A stretch of DNA of 64,000 bases, from the NCBI RefSeq assembly GCF_900103615.1, contig NZ_FNGW01000001.1:434001-498000 (forward strand), in the 5' to 3' direction. Positions 35,198 through 43,819 of this stretch are shown piece after piece. Every line of letters starts with the position of its first letter. Position 1 is the first letter of the stretch. The notes below the pieces were generated by a model. It was not told where the DNA came from. It made no database searches and saw nothing but the letters and a program-made list of their open reading frames with translations. The stretch comes from Romboutsia lituseburensis DSM 797. GTDB lineage: Bacteria > Bacillota > Clostridia > Peptostreptococcales > Peptostreptococcaceae. The translations under genes and the position numbers were made by a program.

Positions 35198-35782
35198 CTA
35201 TTTTTTACTTGCCTTTATTTCTAAAATACCGAATGCATCTTTAACTTCCACACTTACTCCACTTTCTTTGTCTTTATATGTATACTCTGCTTTTCCATCA
35301 TAGAATTCTTGACTATACTTACTATATTTTTTTTCATCCTTGCTATTTTTAACTCCATTTATTTCAAAATCTATATATTCATCATATTCTTTTAAAACCT
35401 TTTCTACTGATTTAATAGATTCTTTAGGTGCAATTGCATTTATATATTTTAGTGCAATTTTAGATTCGTCTTTAAACTTTTTATATTCATCTTTATGCAA
35501 TCCACTTATCAATGTCAATTCTTTTATTTCTTTACTTTCCTTATCTATTTCCAAAGATATATTAGTCTTTTTTGCATCTGTATTCCCATTTCCATCACAT
35601 GTATCATATATGTATTTATCATCATGTTCATGTGCTTTGTCATTTATCTCTAAATTTGTTTTTTTCTTATAATCATCTAGTGATGTAATTTTCCCGATGG
35701 TACATCCTGTTGTAGTTATACCTATACATAGTATTGCTATAACTGATACGTTTTTTTTATTTAATTTTAATAAAAATTTCAT
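35198..35782 (-). CDS. Putative lipoprotein, unknown
   Basis: A 194-residue exported lipoprotein: basic N-terminus, hydrophobic core and lipobox TTTGC with the lipidated Cys27. The mature part is highly charged, with HEHDDKY near the start and a repeated Lys/Glu pattern. The EKVLKEYDEYIDFEINGVKN section could form an alpha/beta domain, but no family is recognised. AGGGG ribosome site. Monocistronic, next to the ECF sigma operon on the same strand but separated by 215 bp. Confidence 0.72.
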   Translation of the reverse strand: MKFLLKLNKKNVSVIAILCIGITTTGCTIGKITSLDDYKKKTNLEINDKAHEHDDKYIYDTCDGNGNTDAKKTNISLEIDKESKEIKELTLISGLHKDEYKKFKDESKIALKYINAIAPKESIKSVEKVLKEYDEYIDFEINGVKNSKDEKKYSKYSQEFYDGKAEYTYKDKESGVSVEVKDAFGILEIKASKK

Positions 35783-35997
35783 ACTACCCCTCCAATGAAC
35801 TTCATGTTTATTAGTTTATTTATATATTTAAATACGCTCTTAATTTTTTATAATTGCTATTAGCTTTTAACATATATATATTATCATATATTTTTCTCTT
35901 TGATTGGTTTCTATTAGAAATTTAATTAATTTTAAAATAAATTATGCTAGCCATTATATAAATATAACGACTAGCATAATCAACAATCTATTAAATT

Positions 35998-36768
35998 TTA
36001 TTTAACATCTATAACCTCATGAGCCATTTTTACTAAATCATCTTTAGTTAATTTAGAGTTTGTTGCTAGAAAAGAATAATATATACCATCTTGCTCCCAG
36101 CTTAAAAATTGGACAGTATCTACCTCTACTTTAGCTGATCCAATACTAAATACATATTTCCCTGAAGCTTCATCTTTCTTATCTTGTTCTGTCATTTTAT
36201 AATCTGGTGGAACACATTTATTTGCATATGATAAATAAGATAGTTCTAAGCCATTATATGTATCAACAACTTTCATGTCTTCTGAATTTTCACCTATCAT
36301 TTTACCTTCCATACTTAGAGTAATATCTTCTTTTCCATTTTTATATACAAAATCTAAGTTCTTTGATTTTGATAGAGTATTACCTTTTTCGTCAAGCCCT
36401 TCATTGTTAACAATATGTCCTGATTTAAATTCATATCCATTTTCAAATTTCTCAATTGTTTTAGGAGCAAATCCAAACTCATTATTCATAACTTCTTGAG
36501 TAGGCATTTTAGTGTATGTTGGTATATTACTTGAACTTGATAATATTGAAAACACTTTTCCAGCTGCTAATGTTGTTGTACCCAAAACCATAACTGTAGC
36601 TATAGTAACTACTATTTTTTTTCTAAATGATACTTTACTAGTTTTTATTTTATTTTCCATTTCACCATTCTCCTCTTTATCTGGTAAGTTATTTAATGTC
36701 ATACTTACCCTATTTTTAAATCTTTGTGGTGTATCTGGAAAGGCATTTTTAAAGTTAAAATTGTTCAT
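35998..36768 (-). CDS. Membrane anti-sigma factor-like protein (DUF4367-type)
   Basis: A 256-residue protein: cytoplasmic N-terminus (1-50), one membrane helix (KIVVTIATVMVLGTTTLAAG, about 51-70) and an extracytoplasmic domain (75-256) ending in QFLSWEQDGIYYSFLATNSKLTKDDLVKMAHEVI, a DUF4367-like ending. Its start overlaps the end of the ECF sigma gene by 14 bp, so it is translationally coupled, and this arrangement is standard for an anti-sigma factor. The cytoplasmic part lacks the zinc motif of ZAS-type anti-sigmas. Confidence 0.8.
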   Translation of the reverse strand: MNNFNFKNAFPDTPQRFKNRVSMTLNNLPDKEENGEMENKIKTSKVSFRKKIVVTIATVMVLGTTTLAAGKVFSILSSSSNIPTYTKMPTQEVMNNEFGFAPKTIEKFENGYEFKSGHIVNNEGLDEKGNTLSKSKNLDFVYKNGKEDITLSMEGKMIGENSEDMKVVDTYNGLELSYLSYANKCVPPDYKMTEQDKKDEASGKYVFSIGSAKVEVDTVQFLSWEQDGIYYSFLATNSKLTKDDLVKMAHEVIDVK

Positions 36769-37243
36769 AATGTACCTCCATACAGTCTAATTTAGTTTTT
36801 AATAGCTTTCGTCCTTTAGCCAACCTACTTTTTACTGTTCCTGATGGAATTTTTAAAATCTTTTTAATTTCTTCAATTGAATACCCTTCTACATAATAAA
36901 GAACAATTGTCACACGAATCCTAGGAGGAAGTTTTTGAATAGCTATATATAAATCACTATAATCAGTTTTTTCCTCTTCTTTTATAAATTCAAAACACTC
37001 TTCATAAGATACTTTTATAATATTTTTGCGTTGTAATTTATAACACTCATTTATTAATATTCTTACTAACCATGTTTTGAAATATTTTTCTTCTTTCAAT
37101 GTAGAAAGTTTATCATAAGCTTTTAAAATCGCACTTTGAACTGCATCTTCACAGTCTTGATCATTTACCAATATAGACTTAGATACATTGTATAAAGTAC
37201 GTTCAGCTTCAAGAACTTTTTCTATAAACGTATTTTTATTCAA
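36755..37243 (-). CDS. ECF-type RNA polymerase sigma factor
   Basis: A 162-residue sigma factor: region 2 at about 20-80 (DCEDAVQSAILKAYDKLSTLKEEKYFKTWLVRILINECYK, with the DAVQ and FKTWL landmarks) and region 4 at about 105-155 (LPPRIRVTIVLYYVEGYSIEEIKKILKIPSGTVKSRLAKGRKLL). It begins with TTG; the upstream AGGTAGGAAAG is the ribosome site. It is the first gene of an operon with its membrane partner. A promoter of ECF type stands about 52 bp upstream, suggesting autoregulation. Confidence 0.94.
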   Translation of the reverse strand: MNKNTFIEKVLEAERTLYNVSKSILVNDQDCEDAVQSAILKAYDKLSTLKEEKYFKTWLVRILINECYKLQRKNIIKVSYEECFEFIKEEEKTDYSDLYIAIQKLPPRIRVTIVLYYVEGYSIEEIKKILKIPSGTVKSRLAKGRKLLKTKLDCMEVHYEQF

Positions 37244-37300
37244 TTACTTTCCTACCTTTCCTTGCAAATTATAGCGCTATTTCTTTGCTTTACACTAATT

Positions 37301-37327
37301 AGATACTTATCCTAATAAAAAGGTTCA
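37301..37327 (-). promoter_or_regulatory. ECF-type promoter, likely autoregulatory
   Basis: Minus strand: TGAACCTTTT (-35, 37322-37327 for TGAACC), 15-bp spacer, GTATCTAA (-10, 37301-37306 for GTATCT). The GAAC core and short spacer are ECF features, unlike the sigma-A promoters elsewhere in the window. Confidence 0.62.
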
Positions 37328-37392
37328 TTTTATTTTTAAAAATTATATTATTAATATAATTTTTTACAAACTACACATTAGCAATCATAGCA

Positions 37393-37432
37393 TAAAAAAA
37401 CAGGTTTATTGTTATAATAAACCTGTTTTTTA
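37393..37432 (-). terminator. Terminator of the AI-2E permease gene
   Basis: AACAGGTTTATT and AATAAACCTGTT arms with A and T tails. Confidence 0.85.
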
Positions 37433-37446
37433 ATCAATTCTATTTT

Positions 37447-38580
37447 TTATGCCACATTATCCTCTATTGACTTATTTCTTTCTTTTTCTATAAATCTATT
37501 AGCATACATTAAAAGTACTCCTGTAACGGGTACAGATAAAAGTATACCTATAAATCCTGTATATTTTCCAGCAAGGGTAACAGCTAATATTGTAAATATT
37601 GGTGGTACACCAACCTGCTTTCCTACAAAATAAGGTTCAAGTATTGCACTTTCTAATTGCTGAACAATTATCATAACAACTAAAACTATTAACGCCTTTT
37701 CAAATGAGAAGAATAAGTTAATAATAACTGCAACTATAGTTCCTATTATAGGTCCAAAGAATGGAATCATATTTGTTATAGCCGCTATTATTCCTAGGAA
37801 TAGTGCATATTTAGATCCCACTAAGTATAATATTATTGTGCATATTACACCATAAATAGTTGAATCTATAGCTTTTGCAACTATATATACACCTATATTA
37901 TTATCTAGTACATTAACAAATTCCTTAATTTTGTTATAGTTATTTTTAAGCAATTTCTTAGATATTATATTTACTATATCTATAGCTTTTTCTTTAGATA
38001 ATAATAAATATATTGATATAACTATACCTAAGAATATATTTACTGTATATGAAACTACAACACTCATTAAATTTATTACAACTTCACTAATTATTGTTGC
38101 TGTTGATGTTGATAATGGTACTAATACATTTTTAATAAACTCATTTATCTGCGTTTTTGCTTCTGGATTATCTATACTGAACTTTAATCCAGATGATATA
38201 TCATTTATTAAACTTTCAATTTGCTGTATTCCTTGAGGAATTGATGAATATAAATCATTTATATTTGACTGTATAACTGGAACTATAAACAGCCATGCAA
38301 AAACTATAATACATGCTACAACTCCATATATTAAAGCTACAGACAATCCTCTCTTTAGCTTAAATCTACTTTCTAATTCTTTCATAGGTTGATTAAGGAT
38401 ATATGCTATTATAAACCCTATAAAAAATGGTGTTAATACACTACTTAGTGTAGATATATTATTACCTATAAACCCTACAATTTGAGAAAAATGCTTAAGT
38501 ATTAATATGCCTATAAATGTAAGTACTATAGGTATTATATATCTTATGGATTTTAGCATCTCATTTTTTATTTTTTCCAT
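37447..38580 (-). CDS. AI-2E family transporter (PerM/YtvI-like)
   Basis: A 377-residue membrane protein with seven to eight helices: two near the N-terminus (YIIPIVLTFIGILIL, LTPFFIGFIIAYIL), an amphipathic middle segment (130-180) and a C-terminal bundle containing GIIAAITNMIPFFGPIIGTI, the family hallmark (IPxxGP), and QQLESAILEPYFVGKQVGVPP. Family members are exporters or antiporters; only some move AI-2, so the substrate is open. Ribosome site is weak (AGGAGTAAGAT-like). It lies 30 bp downstream of the CNNM gene and might be read from the manganese riboswitch transcript. Confidence 0.9.
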   Translation of the reverse strand: MEKIKNEMLKSIRYIIPIVLTFIGILILKHFSQIVGFIGNNISTLSSVLTPFFIGFIIAYILNQPMKELESRFKLKRGLSVALIYGVVACIIVFAWLFIVPVIQSNINDLYSSIPQGIQQIESLINDISSGLKFSIDNPEAKTQINEFIKNVLVPLSTSTATIISEVVINLMSVVVSYTVNIFLGIVISIYLLLSKEKAIDIVNIISKKLLKNNYNKIKEFVNVLDNNIGVYIVAKAIDSTIYGVICTIILYLVGSKYALFLGIIAAITNMIPFFGPIIGTIVAVIINLFFSFEKALIVLVVMIIVQQLESAILEPYFVGKQVGVPPIFTILAVTLAGKYTGFIGILLSVPVTGVLLMYANRFIEKERNKSIEDNVA

Positions 38581-38610
38581 ATCTTACTCCTTTGTTATTT
38601 TTATTATTTT

Positions 38611-39939
38611 TTATACATTTGCTATGAATTTACTTTTTATATTTACCTTTATATCTTCAATTTTTCTATTATTAACTTTATTTATAATAAAAGTAATGTC
38701 TTCTAAATTAAATTCTACACCTTCATCTGGAATCTTACCCAACCTAGTAAGTAAATAACCATTTAAAGTATCATACTCTCCTGGTTCTATGTCAGTATTA
38801 AATCTATGATTAAATTCATTTACTGTTAAGGAACCCTTTATAATAAAATTATTTTCGTCAATTTGACTTATAATTGATTTTTCTTCATCATATTCGTCTT
38901 CTATATCACCCATAATTTCTTCTATCAAGTCTTCCATTGTTACCATACCACAAACTCCACCGTATTCATCAAATAATATTGCTACATGGACTTTTTTTGC
39001 TTTTAGTATTTTAAACAATTCATTAGTTCGTCTTGTCTCCAAAATAAAATATGGCTCATGTAAAATCTTTTCTAAATCTATATTATTAAATCCAACTCTT
39101 TTTGCTTCAAGTAATATATCTTTAACATATAAAATCCCAACAATGTTATCTACACGTTCTTTGTATGCCGGTATTCTTGAATAATTTGAATTTAATATAG
39201 CTTCTATAATATCATCTTTATCATCATCTAAATTTATTGCAAACATATCACTTCTTGGCGTCATGATCTCTCTAACAGTTTTATCATTAAATTCAAATAC
39301 ACCATAAATCATTTGTATTTCATCATTTTCAATACATCCATCTTTTTGAGATTGAGATATTAAGGCTCTAATTTCTTCTTCTGATACTTTTTCCTCAATA
39401 TCTTCATCATTGTTTTTAGTTATTTTAAGTACAAATGAAGTAGATATTGATAAAAATTTTATGAATGGCTTAGCTATTTTCGATACAACATAAATTGGCT
39501 TTACCGAAAATAATGCTATTTTCTCAGCTTTTTTCAAAGCAATCCTTTTTGGAACTAACTCACCAAATACAAGTGTAAAATATGAAAGTACTAAAGTTAC
39601 TATTATCATAGATATTTCATTTGAGTACATTATATTTAAAGGCTTAAGCATTTGTGATAAATATTCAGATATTCCTGTTGCAGCTGATGCACTTGAGAAA
39701 AATCCGGCTAACGTAATACCTATTTGAATTGTTGATAAAAAATTACTCGGTTCCTCCATTAACATTTCAAGTAGTCTAGCTTTTTTGTTACCTTCTTCAC
39801 TTAGTTTTTTAATTTTTGGCTTATTAACAGAAACTATAGCCATTTCTGCTGATGCAAAAAATGCATTAATAGCAGTAAGTATCGCTATTAATATAATTTG
39901 GGACATTAAGGTCCCGGGGTCTGAATCTAAATTATTCAT
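38611..39939 (-). CDS. CNNM/CorC-type transporter (hemolysin family protein)
   Basis: A 442-residue protein with the DUF21/CNNM membrane domain (helices within residues 10-170; AFFASAEMAIVSVNKPK and LGITLAGFFSSASAATG), a pair of CBS domains at about 200-330 (REIMTPRSDMFAIN, IVGILYVKDIL, VAILFDEYGGVCGMVTMEDLIEEIMGDI) and a C-terminal CorC_HlyC domain (345-430). CNNM proteins move Mg2+ or other divalent cations and sense ATP/Mg through the CBS pair. It is preceded by a manganese-sensing yybP-ykoY riboswitch, so Mn2+ export or homeostasis is a fair reading. GGAGG ribosome site. Confidence 0.92.
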   Translation of the reverse strand: MNNLDSDPGTLMSQIILIAILTAINAFFASAEMAIVSVNKPKIKKLSEEGNKKARLLEMLMEEPSNFLSTIQIGITLAGFFSSASAATGISEYLSQMLKPLNIMYSNEISMIIVTLVLSYFTLVFGELVPKRIALKKAEKIALFSVKPIYVVSKIAKPFIKFLSISTSFVLKITKNNDEDIEEKVSEEEIRALISQSQKDGCIENDEIQMIYGVFEFNDKTVREIMTPRSDMFAINLDDDKDDIIEAILNSNYSRIPAYKERVDNIVGILYVKDILLEAKRVGFNNIDLEKILHEPYFILETRRTNELFKILKAKKVHVAILFDEYGGVCGMVTMEDLIEEIMGDIEDEYDEEKSIISQIDENNFIIKGSLTVNEFNHRFNTDIEPGEYDTLNGYLLTRLGKIPDEGVEFNLEDITFIINKVNNRKIEDIKVNIKSKFIANV

Positions 39940-39976
39940 TTTTTCCTCCTAGATTTTATCTTCTTTTTATATATAT

Positions 39977-40029
39977 AAAAAAGACCTTCAGATATATACG
40001 CATAATTTGAGTATATTTCTGAAGGTCTT
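39977..40029 (-). terminator. Riboswitch expression-platform terminator
   Basis: AAGACCTTCAGA and TCTGAAGGTCTT arms followed by a T tract on the minus strand. The first arm overlaps the 3' end of the yybP-ykoY aptamer, so aptamer and terminator compete. Confidence 0.85.
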
Positions 40030-40122
40030 GCTAACAAGTTTTATATCTTGCTAATCAACCGGGATAAAATCCGTCATGACGATTGATTATCACATATGTG
40101 AAAGCTACTCCCCTTCAAGGGA
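40021..40122 (-). ncRNA. yybP-ykoY manganese riboswitch
   Basis: On the minus strand the leader contains the family landmarks in order: CTTGAAGGGGAGTAGC, a variable stem (TTTCACATATGTGA), the TCGTCATGACGG region, CCCGG, and the closing TTAGCAAGACCTTC. GGGGAGTAGC and TAGCAAGACC are the conserved loops that form the metal site of RF00080. It opens about 80 bp upstream of the CNNM gene; metal binding should stabilise the closing stem and prevent the terminator at 39977-40029. Confidence 0.92.
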
Positions 40123-40301
40123 TTTATTTTTATAAAAAAGATTATAATATATATTTTATATTTTAGCAACATTTACATATTATTTTAATACATCTAAGTA
40201 TGCTCAACATAAAGCATACCAGCAGCTCAGGGATTTAACTAATTTTTTGAGCAACTGACGAAGTAATTGGCGACAGGAGCAAAGCGACTTTTTTATTATT
40301 T
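40123..40301. other. Intergenic region upstream of the riboswitch
   Basis: AT-rich promoter region of the riboswitch transcript plus repeat copy 5. No gene seen. Confidence 0.5.
40248..40288 (-). repeat. Dispersed intergenic repeat, copy 5 (inverted)
   Basis: Reverse-orientation copy lying directly after the DNA polymerase stop, with no terminator in between (GTCGCTTTGCTCCTGTCGCC read on minus). Confidence 0.8.
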
Positions 40302-42062
40302 TTAATTCATTAAGTCAAAGTAATCAAATAATGTATATTTATCTTCTATAAAACTATCAATTCTATCTTTAGCTAACGATATATACCAGCTCTTATCTAA
40401 CATTTTAGGAACTTCTTTATCTAAAATATTTGTATTGTCTATAAATACTCTATCTGGTGTATTACTTATTTTCTCCACTTTTTGGTCTGCTTTTATCTTC
40501 ATTATAGCATTATCGCTAGAATTTAAACTTGCAAAAACCCTAAGAACTTTTAAATTTATTTTTTGTTTTCCATAAACTGCATGACTATATTTTCCTGTTA
40601 TTTTTACACATTTTTGAAAATCTATAAGCTTATTAGCATTATTTATAGTTGTTTCTACATCTATATTATTTATAAGATTTTCTTTTATTGCTTTGTTTAC
40701 AATTGGTAAATCATTATCTATCATACTAATTTTTTTTACATATGCACCTTTACTTTTTACACTGCCATTTTCTTTTATATATACATAATTATTAACATCT
40801 TTTTGAATAATTTTTTTTATAAAATCATGTTCTAATTCCATTTTTGTTCTAATTGACCACTGTTTACAAATTTCTAAATATATATCTACATCTTCTTTAG
40901 AATTAAATTTAAACATAACACCATCAGTGTTTCCTTGTATAAACTGTGCTCTATCCCCAAATTCAAGTTCTACTTTTTCTATTAAATCAAGCAATAGTAA
41001 TTGCCCATTTACACATATAGATATACCTTGCTTGGGATCATAAAGTTCATTATTTACATCCATACAAGCTCCATAAGCACTATTTAAAACAAGCTTTAAA
41101 GATTTCTCAATAGGGTTATTTTCTTTTTTAAATTTAAATCTTGTATCTCTTATTTCTTTATACTTAGATGGGTCTTTTACATTTCTACTCATTAAATTAT
41201 ATTCAATCATTATAGATGGGTAAAAAGAGCTTACATCAGAGTTTACTATAAAATCTTCTCCCATATATTTTTTTCTAGCAGAATGTAATCCTCCCCATCC
41301 AAAGTCCGTTTCTATATTATATACATTAGTCCTTAGATAGTTTTTAAAATCTCTATTATTATAGTTTTCATACCATTGTTTTATATGATTATATTTACTA
41401 AGATTTATAGATTCTACTATTTTAAAATCTTTAACATCATCTCGTTCATAGTTAGGCTTTTTAGCTCCTAATATATATGCGCTTAGCTGAGCCTCTGTTT
41501 TATTAAACATACTTTCGTCTAGATTAAAATATTTTATAAGCCCTAATTGAGCTTCATATTTATAATAAACTTGTTCAAATACCTTATAAGTCATTCTAAC
41601 ATCATGAATACAATAAGAAGATAGCTCTTTTATTTCTTCATTTGTTGGATATCTATCTAATTCAAAGGATACGCTACTTTCCCTTATATCTTCTCCCATA
41701 AATAACTCTAATTCTTTTAAACTTCTATATGTATCGCTTATTTCAAATATATATAACGGAATTTGATGTAGCCTTCTATCTATTTTCCATCCAGAAATTT
41801 TTTGTTCTATTAATTTTTGTGACACTATACAAGGATCTATATCTGCAATTATGGCTTTTAGTATCCATTGATCATAGCCTCTAATATTGTACCCAATCCA
41901 CACAGACTCTTTATTTTTATTATATACCCTTAACAATTCTTCTCTATTATTTATTATAATATGTTCTTTTTGAGTTTTATAATCTTTCATAGCGCACATC
42001 CAAAAACCTGCTTTAGATAAAACCTCAAAGTCTATTATTATACGTCTTCTTTCTTTTTCCAT
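40302..42062 (-). CDS. Phage-type family B DNA polymerase
   Basis: A 586-residue polymerase without phage neighbours. Exonuclease motifs: DFE at 11-13, NIRGYD at 59-64, YCIHD at 150-154. Polymerase motifs: A, SDVSSFYPS (275-283; D276); B, KLVLNSAYG (323-331); C, GNTDGV (377-382), where the first of the two usual aspartates is Asn378; KxY, KGAY (438-441). Length is near the phi29 class (about 575), far below cellular family B enzymes. An in-frame ATG lies 18 bp upstream, but AGAGG sits 7 bases before the ATG at 42060-42062. Surrounded by housekeeping genes; codon use looks like the rest of the window. Confidence 0.83.
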   Translation of the reverse strand: MEKERRRIIIDFEVLSKAGFWMCAMKDYKTQKEHIIINNREELLRVYNKNKESVWIGYNIRGYDQWILKAIIADIDPCIVSQKLIEQKISGWKIDRRLHQIPLYIFEISDTYRSLKELELFMGEDIRESSVSFELDRYPTNEEIKELSSYCIHDVRMTYKVFEQVYYKYEAQLGLIKYFNLDESMFNKTEAQLSAYILGAKKPNYERDDVKDFKIVESINLSKYNHIKQWYENYNNRDFKNYLRTNVYNIETDFGWGGLHSARKKYMGEDFIVNSDVSSFYPSIMIEYNLMSRNVKDPSKYKEIRDTRFKFKKENNPIEKSLKLVLNSAYGACMDVNNELYDPKQGISICVNGQLLLLDLIEKVELEFGDRAQFIQGNTDGVMFKFNSKEDVDIYLEICKQWSIRTKMELEHDFIKKIIQKDVNNYVYIKENGSVKSKGAYVKKISMIDNDLPIVNKAIKENLINNIDVETTINNANKLIDFQKCVKITGKYSHAVYGKQKINLKVLRVFASLNSSDNAIMKIKADQKVEKISNTPDRVFIDNTNILDKEVPKMLDKSWYISLAKDRIDSFIEDKYTLFDYFDLMN

Positions 42063-42113
42063 AGCTTTTCCTCTATTCATATTTATTTATACTATTTATT
42101 ATTCTATAATATA

Positions 42114-42147
42114 AATGCCATATTCTAAATTTAGAATATGGCATTTA
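42114..42147 (-). terminator. Terminator of hpf
   Basis: Perfect 34-nt palindrome (AAATGCCATATTCTAAA and its complement) right after the hpf stop. Confidence 0.82.
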
Positions 42148-42169
42148 TTGTTTATGTTTAAATATTAAA

Positions 42170-42706
42170 TTATAATTGTTCTATAACCCCATATCCATCA
42201 TGTCTTTTATATAAGATGCTTACTCCATTTGTATCTAAATCTTTAAATACAAAGAAATTATGTCCTAATAAATCCATTTGAATTATTGCATCTTCTTGAG
42301 TCATAGGTTTATCTATTTTTAATTTTTTTCTTCTCTTTATTTTATTATCATCTTCATCTATATCACAAGCTGCATATTCTTCTATATTTTCAAATTTAAT
42401 ACTTTCATTTTTATGCTTTCTTTTTAATGCTTGTGTTTTATACTTTCTTATTTGACTATGTAACTTATCATATACTAAGTCTATTGCTGAATATAAATCT
42501 TCTTTAGATTCCTCAGCTCTGATTATATAACCTTCTTTTAAGTATATAGTTACTTCTATCTTTTGAGACTTTTTCTTTACATCTAGCTTTACATTAACAT
42601 CTATGTCATCCTTAACATATTTTTCTAGTTTACCAATTTGGCTTTCAACTTTATTTCTAATTGTATCTGTTATCTCTATATTTTTTGAAACTATTGTTAT
42701 GTTCAT
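42170..42706 (-). CDS. hpf: Ribosome hibernation promoting factor, long form
   Basis: A 178-residue protein that dimerises 70S ribosomes into 100S particles in stationary phase. N-terminal HPF/RaiA domain at 1-105 (NITIVSKNIEITDTIRNKVESQIGKLEKY, IRAEESKEDLYSAIDLVYDKLHSQIRKYK) and the C-terminal dimerisation domain at about 120-178 (KIDKPMTQEDAIIQMDLLGHNFFVFKD, YKRHDGYGVIEQL). The frame extends five codons upstream through a TTG inside the GGAGG site, so the ATG at 42704-42706 is chosen. Confidence 0.95.
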   Translation of the reverse strand: MNITIVSKNIEITDTIRNKVESQIGKLEKYVKDDIDVNVKLDVKKKSQKIEVTIYLKEGYIIRAEESKEDLYSAIDLVYDKLHSQIRKYKTQALKRKHKNESIKFENIEEYAACDIDEDDNKIKRRKKLKIDKPMTQEDAIIQMDLLGHNFFVFKDLDTNGVSILYKRHDGYGVIEQL

Positions 42707-42854
42707 AATAACTACCTCCAAATAAGAAATATTTCTTTTGCTAATGTATTTATGTGTTTCTTTGTACCTTTATTGTAGCTGTAAATAATTGTAAATATAA
42801 GCCTTTTTTTTCATGGAATTTTCTGATAATATAGTAATTAAGGGGTAAATTTCA

Positions 42855-43688
42855 CTATATTATTTTAAACCCACTTTTTATAGCATCGCTAGGACAAGAT
42901 TTCTTACATTTACCACATCTTATACAATCTGAACTTTTAGGATTTTCATAAATTTTTATATCCATATGACAAGATTTACTACATATTTTACAGCCTGTAC
43001 ATTTATTTTTATCTATACTATATTGATAAAAACTAAATTTATTAAACAAAGAATAAAATGCTCCAAGTGGACAAATATATCTACAAAATGGTCTATATAT
43101 AAATATAGATGTTATTATTAATGCTATTAACAATAATAGTTTCCAATTAAATAAAAATCCTATAGTTTGCCTTAAAGATTCATTTAAAAGTACTAATGGT
43201 ATTCCCCCTTCTAGTGTGCCTGCTGGGCATATAAACTCGCAGAAATATGGTTTTGCTATACCAAATTGATTTGTTAAAAACATTGGCATGAGTATTACAA
43301 AAGTTATTAAAATAATATACTTTAAATACTTAAGTTTACCATCGATTTTTGGGTTTACCTTTATTTTCTTACTTTTTATTTTATAAAGTAAGTCTTGGAA
43401 AAAACCAAATGGACAAAGCCATCCACATATGAATCTTCCAAAAACAACTCCAAATAAAGACATAATACCTATTACATAAAACGAAAATTTGTGTCTAATA
43501 CCTCCTATAACAGCTTGTAAGGCCCCTATAGGACATGATCCAACTGCTCCAGGACATGAATAACAATTCAGTCCCGGAACACATATTTTCTTAGATTCTC
43601 CCTTATATATATTTCTATCTAAAAAACCTCTTAAGTTAGCATTGGTAAGTATAGTTGCAAATGTTTGAGATATAGTTCTTTTATCCAA
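42855..43688 (-). CDS. NapH/CcoG-like membrane ferredoxin of a redox triad
   Basis: A 277-residue protein with about five membrane helices and the cysteine motifs CYSCPGAVGSCPIGALQ, CGWLCPFGFFQDL, CEFICPAGTLEGG, CRYICPLGAFYS, then two ferredoxin clusters (CTGCKICSKSCHMD and CIRCGKCKKSCPSDA). It probably carries electrons across the membrane. It begins with TTG at 43686-43688, overlapping the end of the upstream CXXC gene by 8 bp, so the two are coupled. Related to but distinct from the ferredoxin at 16688 (which goes with FMN). Confidence 0.9.
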   Translation of the reverse strand: MDKRTISQTFATILTNANLRGFLDRNIYKGESKKICVPGLNCYSCPGAVGSCPIGALQAVIGGIRHKFSFYVIGIMSLFGVVFGRFICGWLCPFGFFQDLLYKIKSKKIKVNPKIDGKLKYLKYIILITFVILMPMFLTNQFGIAKPYFCEFICPAGTLEGGIPLVLLNESLRQTIGFLFNWKLLLLIALIITSIFIYRPFCRYICPLGAFYSLFNKFSFYQYSIDKNKCTGCKICSKSCHMDIKIYENPKSSDCIRCGKCKKSCPSDAIKSGFKII

Positions 43689-43818
43689 TACCTATACACT
43701 CCAAGCATATATTTATAGCTTTATTAAAAACTACCTTAACTTCATTTCTATAAACTCCACCAACTATAAATCCAATACTTAACACCAATACACCATATTT
43801 TACAAATCGTTCTTTCAT
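43681..43818 (-). CDS. CD1871A-type CXXC small membrane protein
   Basis: A 45-residue protein: MKERFVKYGVLVLSIGFIVG forms a basic start and a membrane helix, then GGVYRNEVKVVFNKAI and the ending CLECIGIG with a CXXC pair. This matches the NCBI family named after C. difficile CD1871A, known for small size and a C-terminal CLECIGIG. ATG at 43816-43818, one base after the upstream redoxin stop; its own stop overlaps the next gene. The CXXC could relay disulfide or metal between the redoxin and the membrane ferredoxin. Confidence 0.85.
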   Translation of the reverse strand: MKERFVKYGVLVLSIGFIVGGVYRNEVKVVFNKAINICLECIGIG

Positions 43819-43819
43819 T

